Assembly: GCF_029227915.1 (NCBI RefSeq)
Contig: NC_079880.1
Span: forward strand, 16,694,001-16,758,000
Length of the DNA stretch: 64,000 bases
Source: Hydractinia symbiolongicarpus
Taxonomy: Eukaryota; Cnidaria; Hydrozoa; Anthoathecata; Hydractiniidae
Reading direction: 5' to 3'
Shown here: one piece after another, positions 1 to 11,621 of the stretch
How the letters are laid out: each line of letters starts with the position of its first letter
Numbering within the stretch: position 1 is the stretch's first letter
Made by a program: the position numbers and the translations under genes
The notes under the pieces: generated by a model
What the model was told of the DNA's origin: nothing
Database searches by the model: none
What the model saw: the letters and a program-made list of their open reading frames with translations, nothing else

Positions 1-550
1 GTGTCTAAAGAAAACGCATTTAAGCTGAAGACGCAACAAGGAACTAAAAATTTAAAGGAAAACTTGAGCTCTGAAAGTTAAAACGGTTAAAAAAAACGTT
101 ACACACCTAAACTTATCTCTTTACCAGATAAACTAAACAACACACCTGCCTTTCTTTGGCTTTCTCAGTTAGCTAGCATCTCTGGATAAAAGTCCAATCA
201 GTTTTTTACTTCGATTATTAAACTCTGCTTCATCCCAAAGAAAACAAATTGAAAATGTATAGCTAGCTCCAATTGTCTGATACATTTCCAATCAGTTCTC
301 TTTTTGACGTTTTATTATCGTACGTTTTTCTTCTTTATAACAAATATTTCTGGCAACAACGTAAACTTTTTTTATTCTCGCTCGACAACAACAGTCGCTC
401 TACAACGACAACAGTTTTGTTCTTTACTTTTTAGATTCGAATTATCATTCGAATTCGATAGTTTTTTTTAAAAGAAAGCAACTTCGGTCACAGAACACAA
501 CAAGAAAACCGTCCAGTTTGATCACACATTCGTATTGTACACATACTTTA
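1..550. other. AT-rich sequence, no gene seen
   Basis: No open frame of note, RNA gene or recognisable repeat was found here. The stretch ends at a short TAGA microsatellite that I assign to the tail of the adjacent SINE. Confidence 0.5.
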
Positions 551-551
551 T

Positions 552-902
552 AGATAGATAGATAGATGTGCATATTTTACATGGCTAGCCTCACAAATAT
601 CGAGGGATATACCCTGTCTATTATTTCCAGGAGGGGCCATGGCGTAGATGGAGAGTCCTAGAGTATTTAATGCTCATTTTGAGCTACGCAGACCCAATTA
701 GAGCCCGCGCTCTACTAGACAACTCCCGGCAACATCCAACGGCCCACACAGTGTGCCATCTTCCCAATTTCCCTCACATGGCTTGGGTTAACCCGGGGCT
801 ATGGTAACATTCACTCGCCCATGTTGAATCGCCGTCAAGAGGAATCGAACCCCGGTCTCCCGCACAGAGTACGAGAGCTATAACCACTAATCTACGGCGC
901 CA
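552..902 (-). repeat. tRNA-derived SINE
   Basis: Read on the minus strand, the element starts with a tRNA-like head. A box A-like TAGATTAGTGGTTA lies at + 881-894 and a box B-like GGTTCGATTCC is the complement of + 841-852. A GCGCCGT/ACGGCG acceptor-like pairing is present, but the T-stem is mismatched and the anticodon loop is too large for a working tRNA. About 270 bp of GC-richer body follows, ending in an (ATCT)n tail (+ 552-567). This head/body/short-tandem tail layout is the usual plan of an RNA polymerase III SINE mobilised by a LINE. Possible target duplication ATACTT on both sides is weak. The body may belong to one of the conserved metazoan SINE domains, but I cannot assign which. 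Confidence 0.72.
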
Positions 903-1588
903 CAAAAAAAAAATACTTAAATATTGTATTGATTATGTTTATATATCTTGTATCTATGGCAAAGTTCTTGTTTATATAGACCTGTTGTATAATTTTTATT
1001 TTACTTAAAAATGGTGTATGACATTCGAAACGTCGTAAAATGTTGTTTTAATTTGTGCACGTACACATGGATGTCCAAGTTTTATCATAAAATATTGTCA
1101 ATCGAATTTCTAATGTCTCATGTAAAAACAACAAGAACTGAAGCGGTTTAAACACCCACACGACACTATGATGATAAATAATTAAAATGTATTCATTCAA
1201 ATTTACAATATACAATGATAAAATTTGGTATAAAATGATAAATTGAATCATATTAAAATTTGTGACTATTTTTTCGATAACTTAGATATGGCTGGAGAGC
1301 ACACAACTCGAGTCAATTTCTAACATTATAATATTGTCAACATAATAAATCAACATAGTAAATCAAAACAATCATTTCAAGACAATGAACACCTCATTTG
1401 ATGCGAGATATCTCGAAATTCGAATAGAATAAATATCTACTGGTTTCATTATTTTGGGTATAGTATATAAAGATGCATGATAATAAGAAAACAACAAAAA
1501 AAAAACGCTGCTATACTCAAAAAAACAATACATAAACAAAAACTTTTGGCCAATATAGCGCGCTATTTGTGGTGGCTTTGATTTTGAT
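903..1588. other. AT-rich intergenic sequence
   Basis: No supported gene. The small antisense frame at 1048-1251 is low-complexity hydrophobic translation and is not credible as a gene. The stretch ends at the target-site duplication of the Copia element. Confidence 0.45.
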
Positions 1589-1820
1589 ACTATTGTTGAA
1601 AAGTAAACTTTATATATTTGCAGAGTTGCTTCGACTGCTCCAATAACTTTATGATTCTATGACTCTCAAATTTACAAGACGTTCTCCTATCTATATATTA
1701 AAGATAAGATATTCTAGAATGTTCTAGTATATTCCAGATGTTCTATATTTAGCACATTGTTCATTATTCACTAGGTAAGTATATATTGTTCTCTATTTAC
1801 TATTAGTAGTTTCTAGTATA

Positions 1821-3192
1821 CAGTACAGTCCAGATGTAAGCGTACGCGTACGCTCAAGTTTCACACCTTTTTCTCGGAGGCGGTAGTTGTTTGTCTTTTG
1901 TTCTTATTAATTATCTTGCGAGTCTTGTAAGTCATTAACTTGCGCGTAATAAACAAAAGATTATTGAAGAAAAAATAACTTATTATAACTGCGCGTAACT
2001 ATTGTTAAATAGTGTTAACATAACTATTCCCAATAGCATATTGCGTATGTTATCAACTCTATCAATGTGACACGAAGAGCCATTGTTTAAAAGTTTTATT
2101 AAACAAAAGTTTTGCGTGGAAACTAAATAAACTAGCGAGAAGGCATTGTTGGTTGCGCGGGTTAAATAAAACTTTTAAGCGATAGAAATTATTATATTTT
2201 AACAAAGATTGGAACTTTAATTTTGATAGAAAAGCTTTTTTGTATCGCATTTTAAAAGTTTAAAAACGAAAAACGGCAATTGAAATGTTTTTTTAGATCG
2301 CATTTTAAAAGTTTAAAAACGAAAAACGGCGATAGAAATGTTTTTTTTTTAGATCGCATTTTAAAAGTTTAAAAACGAAAAACGGCAATAGAAATGTTTT
2401 TTTAGATCGCATTTTAAAAGTTTAAAAACGAAAAACGGCGATAGAAATGTTTTTTTAGATCGCATTTTAAAAGTTTAAAAACGAAAAACGGCGATAGAAA
2501 TGTTTTTTTAGATCGCATTTTGAAAGTTTAAAAACAAAAAACCGCTATAGAGAAGCTTTTTTAGATTGCATTTTAAAAGTTTAAAAACGAAAAACGGCGA
2601 TAGGTTTTTTTAGATCGCATTTTGAAAGTTTAAAAACGAAAAACTGCTATAGAAAAGCTTTTTTAGATTGCATTTTGAAAGTTAATAACGAAAAACCGCT
2701 ATAGAAAAGCTTTTTTAGATCGCATTTTAAAAGTTTAATAACGAAGAGCGGCGATAGAAATGATTTTTTAGAAAGTTAAAGAACGAAGAACGGCTTTTAA
2801 AAGTTTTGCATGTTAAAAAATATGTTTCGACGATAAAGAAATATTTCTAAAAGTTTTAAAAGTAGCATTAGTTTTTTTTAAAATATTTAGATCATTGGAT
2901 TTGATGTTTTTTAAAAGAGCTTGTGTTTTTTAAATAAATCGAGATTAAAATCGCGTTACTATAATTAGTTTCGTTGTTAAAAAAAATAAAAATTCAATGG
3001 CCTTCGCGTTTAATTTATTCTCGCGCAGAGTATTGTTTTTAAACAATGTTTCTTGCTATGCTTTTGTTTTTAACACGAAGCAATTATTTTCGCGCAATTT
3101 GAAAGGAACTCGCTATCCTATTGTTTTTTTTAATGAAAGCAATTATTTTTGCAAGTTGAGCGTACGCGTACGCTTACATCTGGACTGTACTG
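1821..3192. mobile_element. Non-autonomous Tc1/mariner-like element, 37-bp TIRs
   Basis: A perfect 37-bp terminal inverted repeat occupies 1821-1857 and 3156-3192. It starts CAGTACAGTCC and contains the self-complementary core GCGTACGCGTACGC. The target duplication is TA, verified against the uninterrupted LTR. TA target plus CAGT terminus is characteristic of the Tc1/mariner/pogo superfamily. No transposase is encoded: the 1372-bp interior is filled by a 52-bp tandem array (2240-2800) and AT-rich sequence. The frame at 2997-3428 crosses the right TIR and is not a gene. Confidence 0.9.
2240..2800. repeat. Tandem array of a ~52-bp unit, about ten copies
   Basis: The unit reads approximately as TTTTTTAGATCGCATTTTAA, then AAGTTTAAAAACGAAAAACG, then GCGATAGAAATG. 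Copies differ by a few substitutions and by the T-tract length, and degrade toward the right end. The same unit recurs in opposite orientation at 13430-13620, outside this transposon. Confidence 0.93.
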
Positions 3193-3287
3193 TAGTTATC
3201 TTATTTCTGGAATATTCTCCAATGTCCCTTATATTTCTAGATAGTACACAAGGTTCTAGAATGTTCTTACGGCAAGAGTGCCTATTT

Positions 3288-5030
3288 TCAACACTCCTCC
3301 TCACTCGTAAGGTTCTTCAATCCGATCATCGTTCGCAACTTATCAAATTGTACTTGTCCGATTCCTTTCGTCATTATATCTGCGATCATATCTCCACTTT
3401 GACAGTACTTCAATTGGATTTCGTTTGATTTAACTTGCTCTCTTACGTAATGATATTTCATATCGATGTGTTTGGCTCGTCCGTGAAATTGAGGATTCTT
3501 TGTCATTGCGATGGCTGATTGATTATTTTCATTGATGATTGTTGCGTTTGGCTGCTTTTCTCCCATGTCTGCTAAAAGTCGTCGTAGCCAAATCGATTCT
3601 TGTGAGGCTTTTGATAATGCAATATATTCGGCTTCTGCAGTTGACAAAGCTAGACATGTTTGTTTCTTGCTGTTCCAGCTGATTGCTACTCCGCTCATCA
3701 TGAATACGTATCCAGAAGTTGATTTACGATCATTCAAATCTCCAGCCCAATCTTCATTAGAAAATCCTTCTATTGTTGAATTCTTTTCGTACAAAAGACC
3801 ATAATCAATTGTTCCATTAAGATACCTCATGATCCTGTTAACGGCAATCCAGTGTTGTTGTGACGGTTTTGATGAAAATCTGGCAACATTGCTCACATCA
3901 TAAGCGATATCTGGTCGTGTTCTCGTAGAAAGGTAAAGTAACTGTCCAACTACTGATTGATACATCTCTGGATCAACGAGTTTATCTGTTTCATTTGATT
4001 TGATGAGTTTGCTTCCAATCTCTACAGGTGTTGCCACAGGTTTGGAATTCTCCATTGAAAACTTCTTGAGTAGATTTCTTGTGTAACTTGGTTGTCCAAT
4101 CCAAATTCTTCCTGCACTAAAATATTCTATCTTGACTCCTAGAAAATGGTTCATCTTCCCCATGTCTCTGATGTCGAATCTATCTCCAATCATCTTGATA
4201 AATTCATCAATGCGTTTTTGATTGTTTCCGGCCAGTATGATATCATCAACATATACAGCGATTATGAATGTTTCTTCATCTGTTTCAAGCGTGTATATAT
4301 AAGGATCGTTGTTTGATTGTTTGAAGCCCATACTCTTTAGATGTTTGTCAAGTGCTTTGTTCCAACATCTAGATGATTGCTTCAATCCATAGATACTTTT
4401 CTTGAGTTTACAAACCAAGTGTTCTTTTCCTAGAATTTCAAATCCCTCTGGTTGTTTCATATATATGGTTTCTTTAAGTTTACCGTTCAAAAATGCAGTT
4501 CCAACGTCGAGTTGATGTAGGTGAAGTTCTTTCTTGACTGCCAATCCAATCAACGTTCGTATTGATTCGAATCTCACAACCGGAGTTGTTTCGTCATAAT
4601 CTTCTCCATATCTTTGATTGTATCCTTGTGCAACCAATCTTGCTTTGTATCGTTCTACATTCCCATCAGCGTCTTGTTTCTTTTTGTATACCCATTTGCT
4701 GCCAACAACTTTTCTGTTTGGAGGTAATTCAGTCAACTCCCGTACTTCGTTTTTGTGTAGAGAACCCAATTCGGCTTCCATTGCTTGCATCCACTTGTCT
4801 GCATCATGTCCTTTGATTGCTTTAGAAAATGTATTTGGATCTTCTTCTTGAGTGATGTATACCCATTCTCCGTAACGATCAGGAGGCCGTCGTTCTCTTA
4901 CTTGTCGCTCTTGCTCCTCCTGTATTTGATTATCTGTGTTTTCTTCACGAGGTTGTAATTCGATCTCTACTTTTGGTTCGTCTATGTCACGGTCGTCTTT
5001 CAATTCACAACAGATTTCATTGAATGTCAC
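3288..5030 (-). pseudogene. Copia pol, reverse transcriptase and RNase H part
   Basis: This 580-codon open frame holds the Copia reverse transcriptase (RVT_2). The first catalytic aspartate is in LDVGTAF at residues 174-180 and the YVDD box at 260-263. SIYGLKQSSR and the RNase H signature around LSTAEAEYIALSKA (about 470) are present, with a conserved ending close to the 3' LTR. The domains are complete and intact, but the frame is cut off from gag/integrase by frameshifts between about 5030 and 5510. The methionine at 5030 is internal to the ancestral polyprotein; homologous sequence continues upstream to about 5195. The terminal codons run into the 3' LTR. Confidence 0.92.
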
Positions 5031-5195
5031 ATTTCGGCTGTAAAAGACTCTCTTCTTGTCGTTGTCATATAGACGATATCCCTTGATTCCATCACCGTAT
5101 CCAAGAAATACACTCTTCTTGGTTTTTGAATCAAGTTTCTTTCTTTCATCTTTTGGTACGTGAGCATACGCATCACATCCGAAAATTCGTAGATT

Positions 5196-5417
5196 TTAGA
5201 CATTTGGTTTCTTTTCAGTTAATACTTCAAAGGGTGTCTTCCCTTTGACTGCTGTCGTTGGACATCGGTTACGAAGGTACGTTGCTGTAGCCAAGGCTTC
5301 AGCCCAAATTCGTTTTGGTAACTTTGAATCTGCTAACATTGATCTTACAGATTCCACGAGTGTTCTGTTCATCCTCTCTGCAACTCCATTTTGTTGCGGT
5401 GTTTTCGGAATTGTCAA
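5196..5417 (-). pseudogene. Copia integrase core segment, frameshifted
   Basis: This short frame holds the end of the integrase catalytic core: TPQQNGVAERMNRTL supplies the catalytic glutamate and RIWAEALATA follows. The preceding DNGGEY aspartate motif is present just upstream (about 5432-5460) but in another frame, so at least two indels separate this piece from its neighbours. Confidence 0.85.
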
Positions 5418-5509
5418 CTCATGATGAACTCTTTGGATGTATATTCTCCACCATTGTCAGTTCTAAACGTTTTTATCTGAATTCCAGTCGATTTTTCCAC
5501 AGTTGCTTT

Positions 5510-7135
5510 CTATTCTTTGAATTTCTCAAACACTTCACTTTTGTGTTTCATGACATATACCCATACGTATCTTGATTTATCGTCAATGAATGTAACAAAA
5601 TATTCTGCACCACTAAGTGATTTTGTTTCTATCTTTCTACAAACGTCGCTATGGATTATACCAAGGAGATTTTTCGATCGATCTCCTCCTGTCTTCGGAA
5701 ACGGTATTTTGCTTTGTTTCCCATCAATGCACGGTTCACAAAATGTCGGTTTCTTTGTTGCATCATAATCAAACCCTTCAACAAGTTTGTCCCTTGCCAA
5801 TCGTTTAAGATTCTGCACACCGAGATGACCGTATCTTCTATGCCAAATTTCTTCCTTCGTTGTAGCGTTATTATCACATTTCATAACTGTGTGATTCTTC
5901 TTATTTCTCAATCCATTACAGTTGAGATGGTAAAGGTTGCCATGCTTTGTTGCTGTACCAATGATTCCGTGTTTGGCATCCACGATGTCACATTTGAAAT
6001 CTTCAAACTGAAACTTCTTTCCATTTGTTGCTGCTTTTGATACACTAAGTAAATTGTACGAAAGTTGTGGTACAAATAAGACATCAGATAACTTGCATAC
6101 AACGTTTCTGTTTTCTGAAATGTTTATTTCCAAGGTTACTGTTCCTTTTGCAATTGCTTGTACTGAATATCCATCACCGACAGTGATATCTTGTGGTATT
6201 TCAAGTGACGAAATTTCTTCGAACAATTCCTCTTCGTTACACATATGACATGTTGCGCCTGAATCAACTATCCAGTTACTTTTTCCATTGACTGCCAAAG
6301 TATTTTTAGCAACTAAACTGATGATTTCTTCGTCATCATCTTCTTCTTCTTCAGCCTTACACACATTTTGCGGCTTCATTTGATTTTTACTGTACGTCGA
6401 AGGAGTCTGTCTTTCGAACTTCTTCGTTAATTCTTTGCAATATCGTTTCACATGACCAATCTTTCCACAGTGATAACATCTGGGTCCCTTTCTTGGATTT
6501 CCATGATTCGATGTCATTGCTTTGACATTCGTTTCCAAAGTGTCCTTATCTTTCCGCTTGCTTTCCTCGTGTAACAATCGTTCCGTTTTGACTTCAAGCT
6601 TCGGTACTTCAGCACTAGCCTCCAGAGCTGTAACTAGCATATCATACGAGTCTGGTAAGCTTGCTAACAAATGAACAACTTTACTTTCATCATCCAACGA
6701 GTCTCCAATAATTGCAAGTTCATCGAAAATTTCTGTCAAAGCTTTAATGTGCTTTTGAACAGATTGCCCATCTTTCAACTTCAAGTCATACAAATTCCTG
6801 CGTAGTGTCAATTTATTACTCCATGTCTTCTTTTGGAACTGGTCTGCCAACTTCTTCCAAACCTCAGTAGGATCTTCTGGATCTGGTCCAAGCAGGTATA
6901 ACAGCGTTGGTTCCACCAACAAAAAAATCGTTGCTAACGCACGATCTCTACGCAAATTAAATTTCGGAATTTCTCTCTCTTCAGTTGGAGCATTTTCTCT
7001 TCCATCAACAATTCCCCAAAGTCCATCTTTGATTAACGCCATTCTACACTGTACCTTCCAGGTAGCATAGTTTGTTCCATTCAATGGTTTTATCAATACT
7101 TTGGTGCTTTCCATCGCCATTTGTTCCGTATTCAA
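5510..7135 (-). pseudogene. Copia gag, protease and N-terminal integrase
   Basis: This 541-codon frame begins at the likely native ATG, about 170 bp after the 5' LTR. It contains a UBN2-type gag region (WKVQCRMALIKDGLWGIVDG, residues 26-45), a CCHC zinc knuckle CYHCGKIGHVKRYC (220-233) and an aspartic protease WIVDSGATCHM (DSG at 291-293). The GAG-pre-integrase His/Cys finger (HRRYGHLGVQNLKRL ... CEPCIDGK) and the first integrase aspartate in IHSDVC follow. It stops prematurely inside integrase at 5510. Fusion of gag and pol in one frame is common in Copia elements. Confidence 0.93.
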
Positions 7136-7304
7136 CTAATCCGGATAATCCGTTTCGGGTTTCCACAATACGATTTTTCGTGCGAACTTTACACCAATCC
7201 AAACCAAAATCAAAACAAACTCGTCGGACACACAAGATGGCTTCTTCTTGAATATTATTTCTGTAAATATTCAATCTTCTTGGGCATAGACTGGGCCCAT
7301 AACC

Positions 7305-7630
7305 TGTTGAAATGTAAACTTTATATATTTGCAGAGTTGCTTCGACTGCTCCAATAACTTTATGACTCTATGACTCTCAAATTTACAAGACGTTCTTCTA
7401 TTTATATATTAAAGATAAGATATTCTAGAATGTTCTAGTATATTCCAGATGTTCTATATTTAGCACATTGTTCATTATTCACTAGGTAAGTATATATTGT
7501 TCTCTATTTACTATTAGTAGTTTCTAGTATAGTTATCTTATTTCTGGAATATTCTCCAATGTCCCTTATATTTCTAGATAGTACACAAGATTCTAGAATG
7601 TTCTTACGGCAAGAGTGCCTATTTTCAACA
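7305..7630 (-). repeat. Copia 5' LTR
   Basis: Intact 326-bp LTR with TG...CA ends and 7-bp inverted termini. On the minus strand it should hold the element's promoter; nothing regulatory could be assigned with confidence. Confidence 0.95.
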
Positions 7631-7635
7631 ACTAT

Positions 7636-8179
7636 TCGCACCCCTTTCAACTTTTCGTTACCACAGAACGCAGCCCATACCAAATCACACATTTCTACGA
7701 ATGTGTGAAAAAATGATAGAAGAAACAAATAAGCTTTAATCTAACCTCGTGATGAGTAAACATTGTATAATAACTTTTTTCAGGATTACTTTGAAAAAGA
7801 GACAACTTTCTTCGCCTCGGTTTTCATTTTTCAGTTAATAAACTTTGTTTCCGTGAAACATGGCGCGCACATGGTAAACCGGGGGTAAAATTAAATTATT
7901 CTATCTTAAACACCCAGCGGGGCTTTTACAACAAAAAAACAAATAAAACCATTTGAAAATAAAATAAAAATTAGTTTTAATAAATAAGGAAAAAGAGTTT
8001 TATTTTTTATAAAAATAAGAAAAGAGAATTAAATATTTATATAGTAACTCCCTGATTTGCGTTTTCTTTAACTTGGTAAATTTTAGCGTAACGCCACGTC
8101 GTAAGAAAGTGACCTGTGATTTGTGTGACATGGCCTCACCGTGCGCACACACACACAAGGCGTATTAATATATAGATAT
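7636..8179. other. AT-rich intergenic sequence
   Basis: No gene or clear repeat. A short (CA)n run occurs near 8140-8155. Confidence 0.4.
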
Positions 8180-8580
8180 ATAAGCTTAATAGGGTCGTTT
8201 TCTTGTCATTATGAAATAAATTACGGTGACATTTAAGCTTTGTAGGGACGTTTCCTAATTGTTTTAAAAGAAAGCACAGCGACATTTACGAGTGACGAAT
8301 TACGGCGAAATTTAACTTTTGAAGGTTCCTTTCTTGACATTTTAGAACAAAATGCGGCGTGTGTTGCATCGTGTTTTAAAAATTATAGAACCAAATACAA
8401 CGATATGTAAGTTTCAAAGAGACGTGTTCTTTTTAATTTAGAACAAAATACTGCTACATTAAGTATCGTAACATCGTGTTTTCATAATTTTTTAACAGAA
8501 TACCGCAATATTTAAGCTTTAAAGGAACGTGTTCTTGTTATTTCATAACGAAGTATGGTGACTTTTACGAAAAAATTATT
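8180..8580. repeat. Degenerate tandem repeat, ~75-90 bp period
   Basis: Successive blocks share the order 'ACATTTAAGCTTT - GTAGGGACGT - TTCTTGT - ATTTTAGAACAAAAT - ACGGCG', diverged and with indels. About five copies can be traced by eye. Function unknown. Confidence 0.5.
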
Positions 8581-9009
8581 TATGTTTAAGGTTTAATCAG
8601 TTTTACTTAGTTCAATTTCACAATTTGTTTCAATACGTATCATTTACACCTGTTTCACCTGTATCACAATTGATATTTTGACAATTGTATTAAATCAGTT
8701 CAGATCGTTTCCAAATAGTTTCATTTTTCTTACTCTGTTATAAAATATGACACATTTAATTTGTTTTATGATACAAATTTAAACGATAATCTAACGATTT
8801 CCATCAGATAAAAATCGTTTTAGTTGGTATCAAAAATGAAACCATCTTAACTGATTATAAAACAATCTTTTTATATTCTGAGGCCAGATAATGATGTAAA
8901 ATTGTCCAAAAGCTGTTTCAGTGCAAATATAGCCAATCTATTCAAAACATCTTTCCGAACCATCTATTTCATGATTCTCAGCTTAAGTCAGTAAAGATAT
9001 TGTTTTTAT
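8581..9009. other. AT-rich sequence, nothing assigned
   Basis: Homopolymer-rich sequence without a supported open frame. Confidence 0.35.
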
Positions 9010-9410
9010 CCTGAAATCATTTAAGGTCTGATGACTGAATCAATGATCTGTCTAAAATTGATTAAAGGGGTTTCAAGTGCAATATTGAATCTGTCCAAAA
9101 TTTTCCATATTCTCAATTTTAAAAACACAAGTCCTGTACCTGTCACTGCCTTAGATATTGGCTATTACTTGAAACTACCCCTGAAACTCTATGAAATCCT
9201 TATGAATCGGAAAATATAATAACTTCGTTAGGATTATTCTGAGGACTTGAAACTTACAAAAATTTTTAAGCTTTTGTTGACATCACAGAAAAAGTGCTAA
9301 CATTAGCAAAAATTTATTGCTGCCATTTTGTTCCTGTCATGATGTACTATAAGTGGGACAAGTTTCATTCAATTTGGACAAGCCTGTCAAAAGTTATATT
9401 ATAGTTATAA
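9010..9410. repeat. Diverged fragment of the TTAA-flanked repeat family
   Basis: Two blocks match the element at 56717-57455 in the same orientation: the 'GAAACTACCCCTGAAA ... TAATAACTTCGTTAGG' block and the 'TTGCTGCCATTTTGTTCC' block followed by a CATTCAATTTGGACAA stretch. The terminal CCCTATTCGG repeats are not visible, so this copy is old or truncated. Confidence 0.6.
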
Positions 9411-9429
9411 TATAGTTATATTTATGATA

Positions 9430-10290
9430 TAGTGAACACCTTGATATAACGAACCAAAGTGCATTCGATCCTTTAGTACAGTGCGCACGATTCGCGATGA
9501 TGTCGCGATAGTAAATTTTTTATCATTGTGAAAGTCGAGATCCATTGTGGAGTCGATTTTCATGATGCATCGTGATTTTCGCGATCCACATTGCGACCGT
9601 CATGATACATCTTGAAACATTATAATAACACTTAATGTCATGAGAGAATAATGCCATTGAATAAAAATAATTATTTTTTGTTGTTTTTTTAAATCAAAAA
9701 TAGTTTTGTCGTCGTAAGCTTCTTTCTTGTTTAGACGAATCCAACCTAACAAATTTTTATTATTTTTTCTTCGCAACTAAAAAATAAAAACTGCGTGCGT
9801 TATGCGAAAATACATAGAAAAAAATGGTTGTCGTAACACCCTCCTCCGTTGTTGTTTTTTAATTTTTTGTTGTTGTTGTTCCGACCATACATTCTCGATA
9901 AAATTATTTTTAATTGGCTGACTGTAAGCTACTATCGACTTCGCCCGTAGAACAACTAATTACGTTATGGTCGCCTTATTTCTAAAATCCAATTTCCAAT
10001 AAAAATATATTACAAGACGCAAAAGAATTTTTAAATGTATAAAAAAAATACACAAGATAATACCCATCTATTGTTTAATATTTTTAATGTTATTCACAAT
10101 CCATCGCAACAATCACGATTAATAGTGACGATCGCGATTGCATCGTTATTTTTTTATACATCGCGACTATCGCGGAGTTCTTTGGTAACATTTTTTCCAT
10201 TGCGATGGTCACGATAGGATCGCGGATCGTTCGTGTCGCACATGATACGCGCTCACGATGTTAGGTGTCCTGTTTCCAGTACTGTATTTG
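9430..10290. repeat. CpG-rich repeat with TCGCGA-like motifs at both ends
   Basis: Both ends of this stretch are unusually rich in CGCGA/TCGCG words (about 9478-9610 and 10090-10260) in otherwise AT-rich DNA. They are separated by a homopolymer-rich centre. The ends look roughly inverted with respect to each other, as in an old foldback or inverted-repeat element, but I cannot align clean TIRs. Confidence 0.35.
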
Positions 10291-11168
10291 GTAACCAGCA
10301 GGCACAAGTTTTGAGTTTGGATTTTAAAAGTCATGATCTATACAATTGGGTGCTTTGTTGAAAAGTGTGTATTTTTGTTTTTCTCCTGTTTGCTGGAATA
10401 CCCACATCAACTTTATTTTTATTGTTCACGAACAGCATAAGTGTGTTTTATTTGCAAAGATATCCCATTTCGTTGACTACGCGAACTTGAGCACAAGTGA
10501 AATGAAAGTTGTCATGTGTTTTTATTTTTTTGTATTTCTTTTTGGAGGAACATGTGCTTCTATCAGACATTTTTAGTTTTTATTTGCTGTATTTTTTTTC
10601 GGGGTGGAAGCATTAATCTTTGAATGGTTTGGCGACTAACAGTTATACCCAAATTTTTTTTGACGTGCATAACGATAATAGAAAGCCCATTTGTGTACAT
10701 AATAGAAAGCCCATTTGTGTACATAACACTGTCTCTGCAAAGTAAGTGAGCTTCAGTAGAACCTTGTTCTATAGAGTATTTGTCTTCAGATATTTCTTGT
10801 GCATGCTTGGCCTTCTTAGCTGTTTATTTTTATCTAAAAATAATAAGTAAATTCAATTTCAACTACATTAACAAACTTAGGAGTTTTAGAAAAGGGAGTA
10901 ATAAAAAATATATATACTATGCAAGAAATCAGCTTCAACTGCGGAGCCGGTTGTGTTGTATATTCAATAGATATCACCGTTGTAATTTTTAAACATGCTA
11001 TGGAAGTAGCTAGTTTTTAAAAAAAACTGTTCAATTTAATTTCAGTATATTGGATATTTTAAGGAAAGGAAATACAAATGTTTGATGAAATTAAATTTAA
11101 TTGAAAATAACTCTGTTTTGCAAGTTTGGTTGAAACTATTAAAATACATAGTATATTTTACTTTTATT
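10291..11168. other. AT-rich sequence, nothing assigned
   Basis: A 22-bp direct duplication (AGAAAGCCCATTTGTGTACA plus AT) occurs around 10680-10725. The small frames here lack any family resemblance. Confidence 0.35.
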
Positions 11169-11621
11169 CAGGGTGACCACTCCTCCTTAAATTCCTTAAA
11201 AACCTAAAAAATCTCCTTAAAAGTACTTAAATATACTTAAAAAAAATTGAAATTTTAGCTATTCTCCTTGATTTCTCCTTATTTCTTAATTTTTCTGATT
11301 GTAACTTTTTTGGAAATGTGTTTATGGATTGTTCATCACCAGTGAAATAAGACATATTTCTCTGTTGCCTGAAATCCTATATTTTCTATCTTTCAGGGCA
11401 TAATTTAATGCATATTTGTATAATATGTATAATTTTCTTATCATAGAACATAGTATGTAACCTTAAGGTAGAGAACTAAAATTGTTTTCTCCTTAATAAT
11501 CCTTATTTTTTTATTTCTTTATTCTCGTTCGCAGCAAAATATCCTTAAAAAATGTCAACTCGTCTCCTTAATTCTCCTTAATACCCTTACTTTTGTTCTC
11601 ATTTTATTAGTGGTCACCCTG
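11169..11621. mobile_element. Short non-autonomous element, CAGGGTGACCAC termini
   Basis: Terminal inverted repeats CAGGGTGACCAC / GTGGTCACCCTG bound a 453-bp element rich in CTCCTTAA motifs at both ends. TTATT flanks both sides. The same terminus and adjacent CTCCTTAA-type sequence appear at 19989, the right end of a hAT/BED-type coding remnant, suggesting a non-autonomous relative of that element. CAGGGT-type ends are common among hAT elements, but the short flanking duplication does not clearly show the 8 bp expected. Confidence 0.8.

Larger units (their letters stand above)
1594..3293 (-). repeat. Copia 3' LTR, split by a TA-flanked transposon
   Basis: The two arms 1594-1820 and 3193-3293 together match the intact LTR at 7305-7630 base for base except for scattered substitutions. 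Removing 1821-3192 and one copy of the TA target restores exactly the 326-bp length of the other LTR, so the insertion came after the retrotransposon. Confidence 0.95.
1594..7630 (-). mobile_element. Ty1/Copia LTR retrotransposon with nested insertion
   Basis: The element is bounded by 326-bp LTRs (7305-7630 is the 5' LTR; 1594-1820 plus 3193-3293 is the 3' LTR). They begin TGTTGAA and end TTCAACA. A perfect 5-bp duplication ACTAT flanks it (1589-1593 and 7631-7635). A purine-rich tract (complement of 3294-3310) abuts the 3' LTR. A primer-binding-like GGTTATGGGCCCAG (minus strand) follows the 5' LTR and resembles the initiator-Met half-tRNA primer of copia elements. Domain order gag, zinc knuckle, protease, integrase, reverse transcriptase, RNase H is the Copia order. 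Without the nested 1372-bp element and its TA duplication the length is about 4.66 kb. Frameshifts in integrase make this copy non-autonomous. The LTRs are very similar, so insertion is fairly recent. Confidence 0.96.

Noticed and set aside
1766-1790. CACTAG followed by GTAAGT as a splice donor of the missing PTDSS1 exon
   Set aside because: It lies in the Copia LTR and is present in both LTRs; the preceding sequence does not encode the PSS1 N-terminus.
2240-2800. CRISPR-like array
   Set aside because: Unit-to-unit repeats have no unique spacers of constant length, and the context is a eukaryotic transposon.
2997-3428. 143-codon open frame on the + strand
   Set aside because: It crosses the right TIR of the TA-flanked element and runs into the Copia LTR; translation is low-complexity and no family fits.
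3532-6248. Plus-strand open frames opposite the Copia coding region
   Set aside because: They are antisense shadows of gag-pol.
10370-10440. YPHQLYFY reading as a possible PSS1 N-terminal exon
   Set aside because: Only PH matches the conserved RPHT-like segment and neither flank nor splice phase fits.
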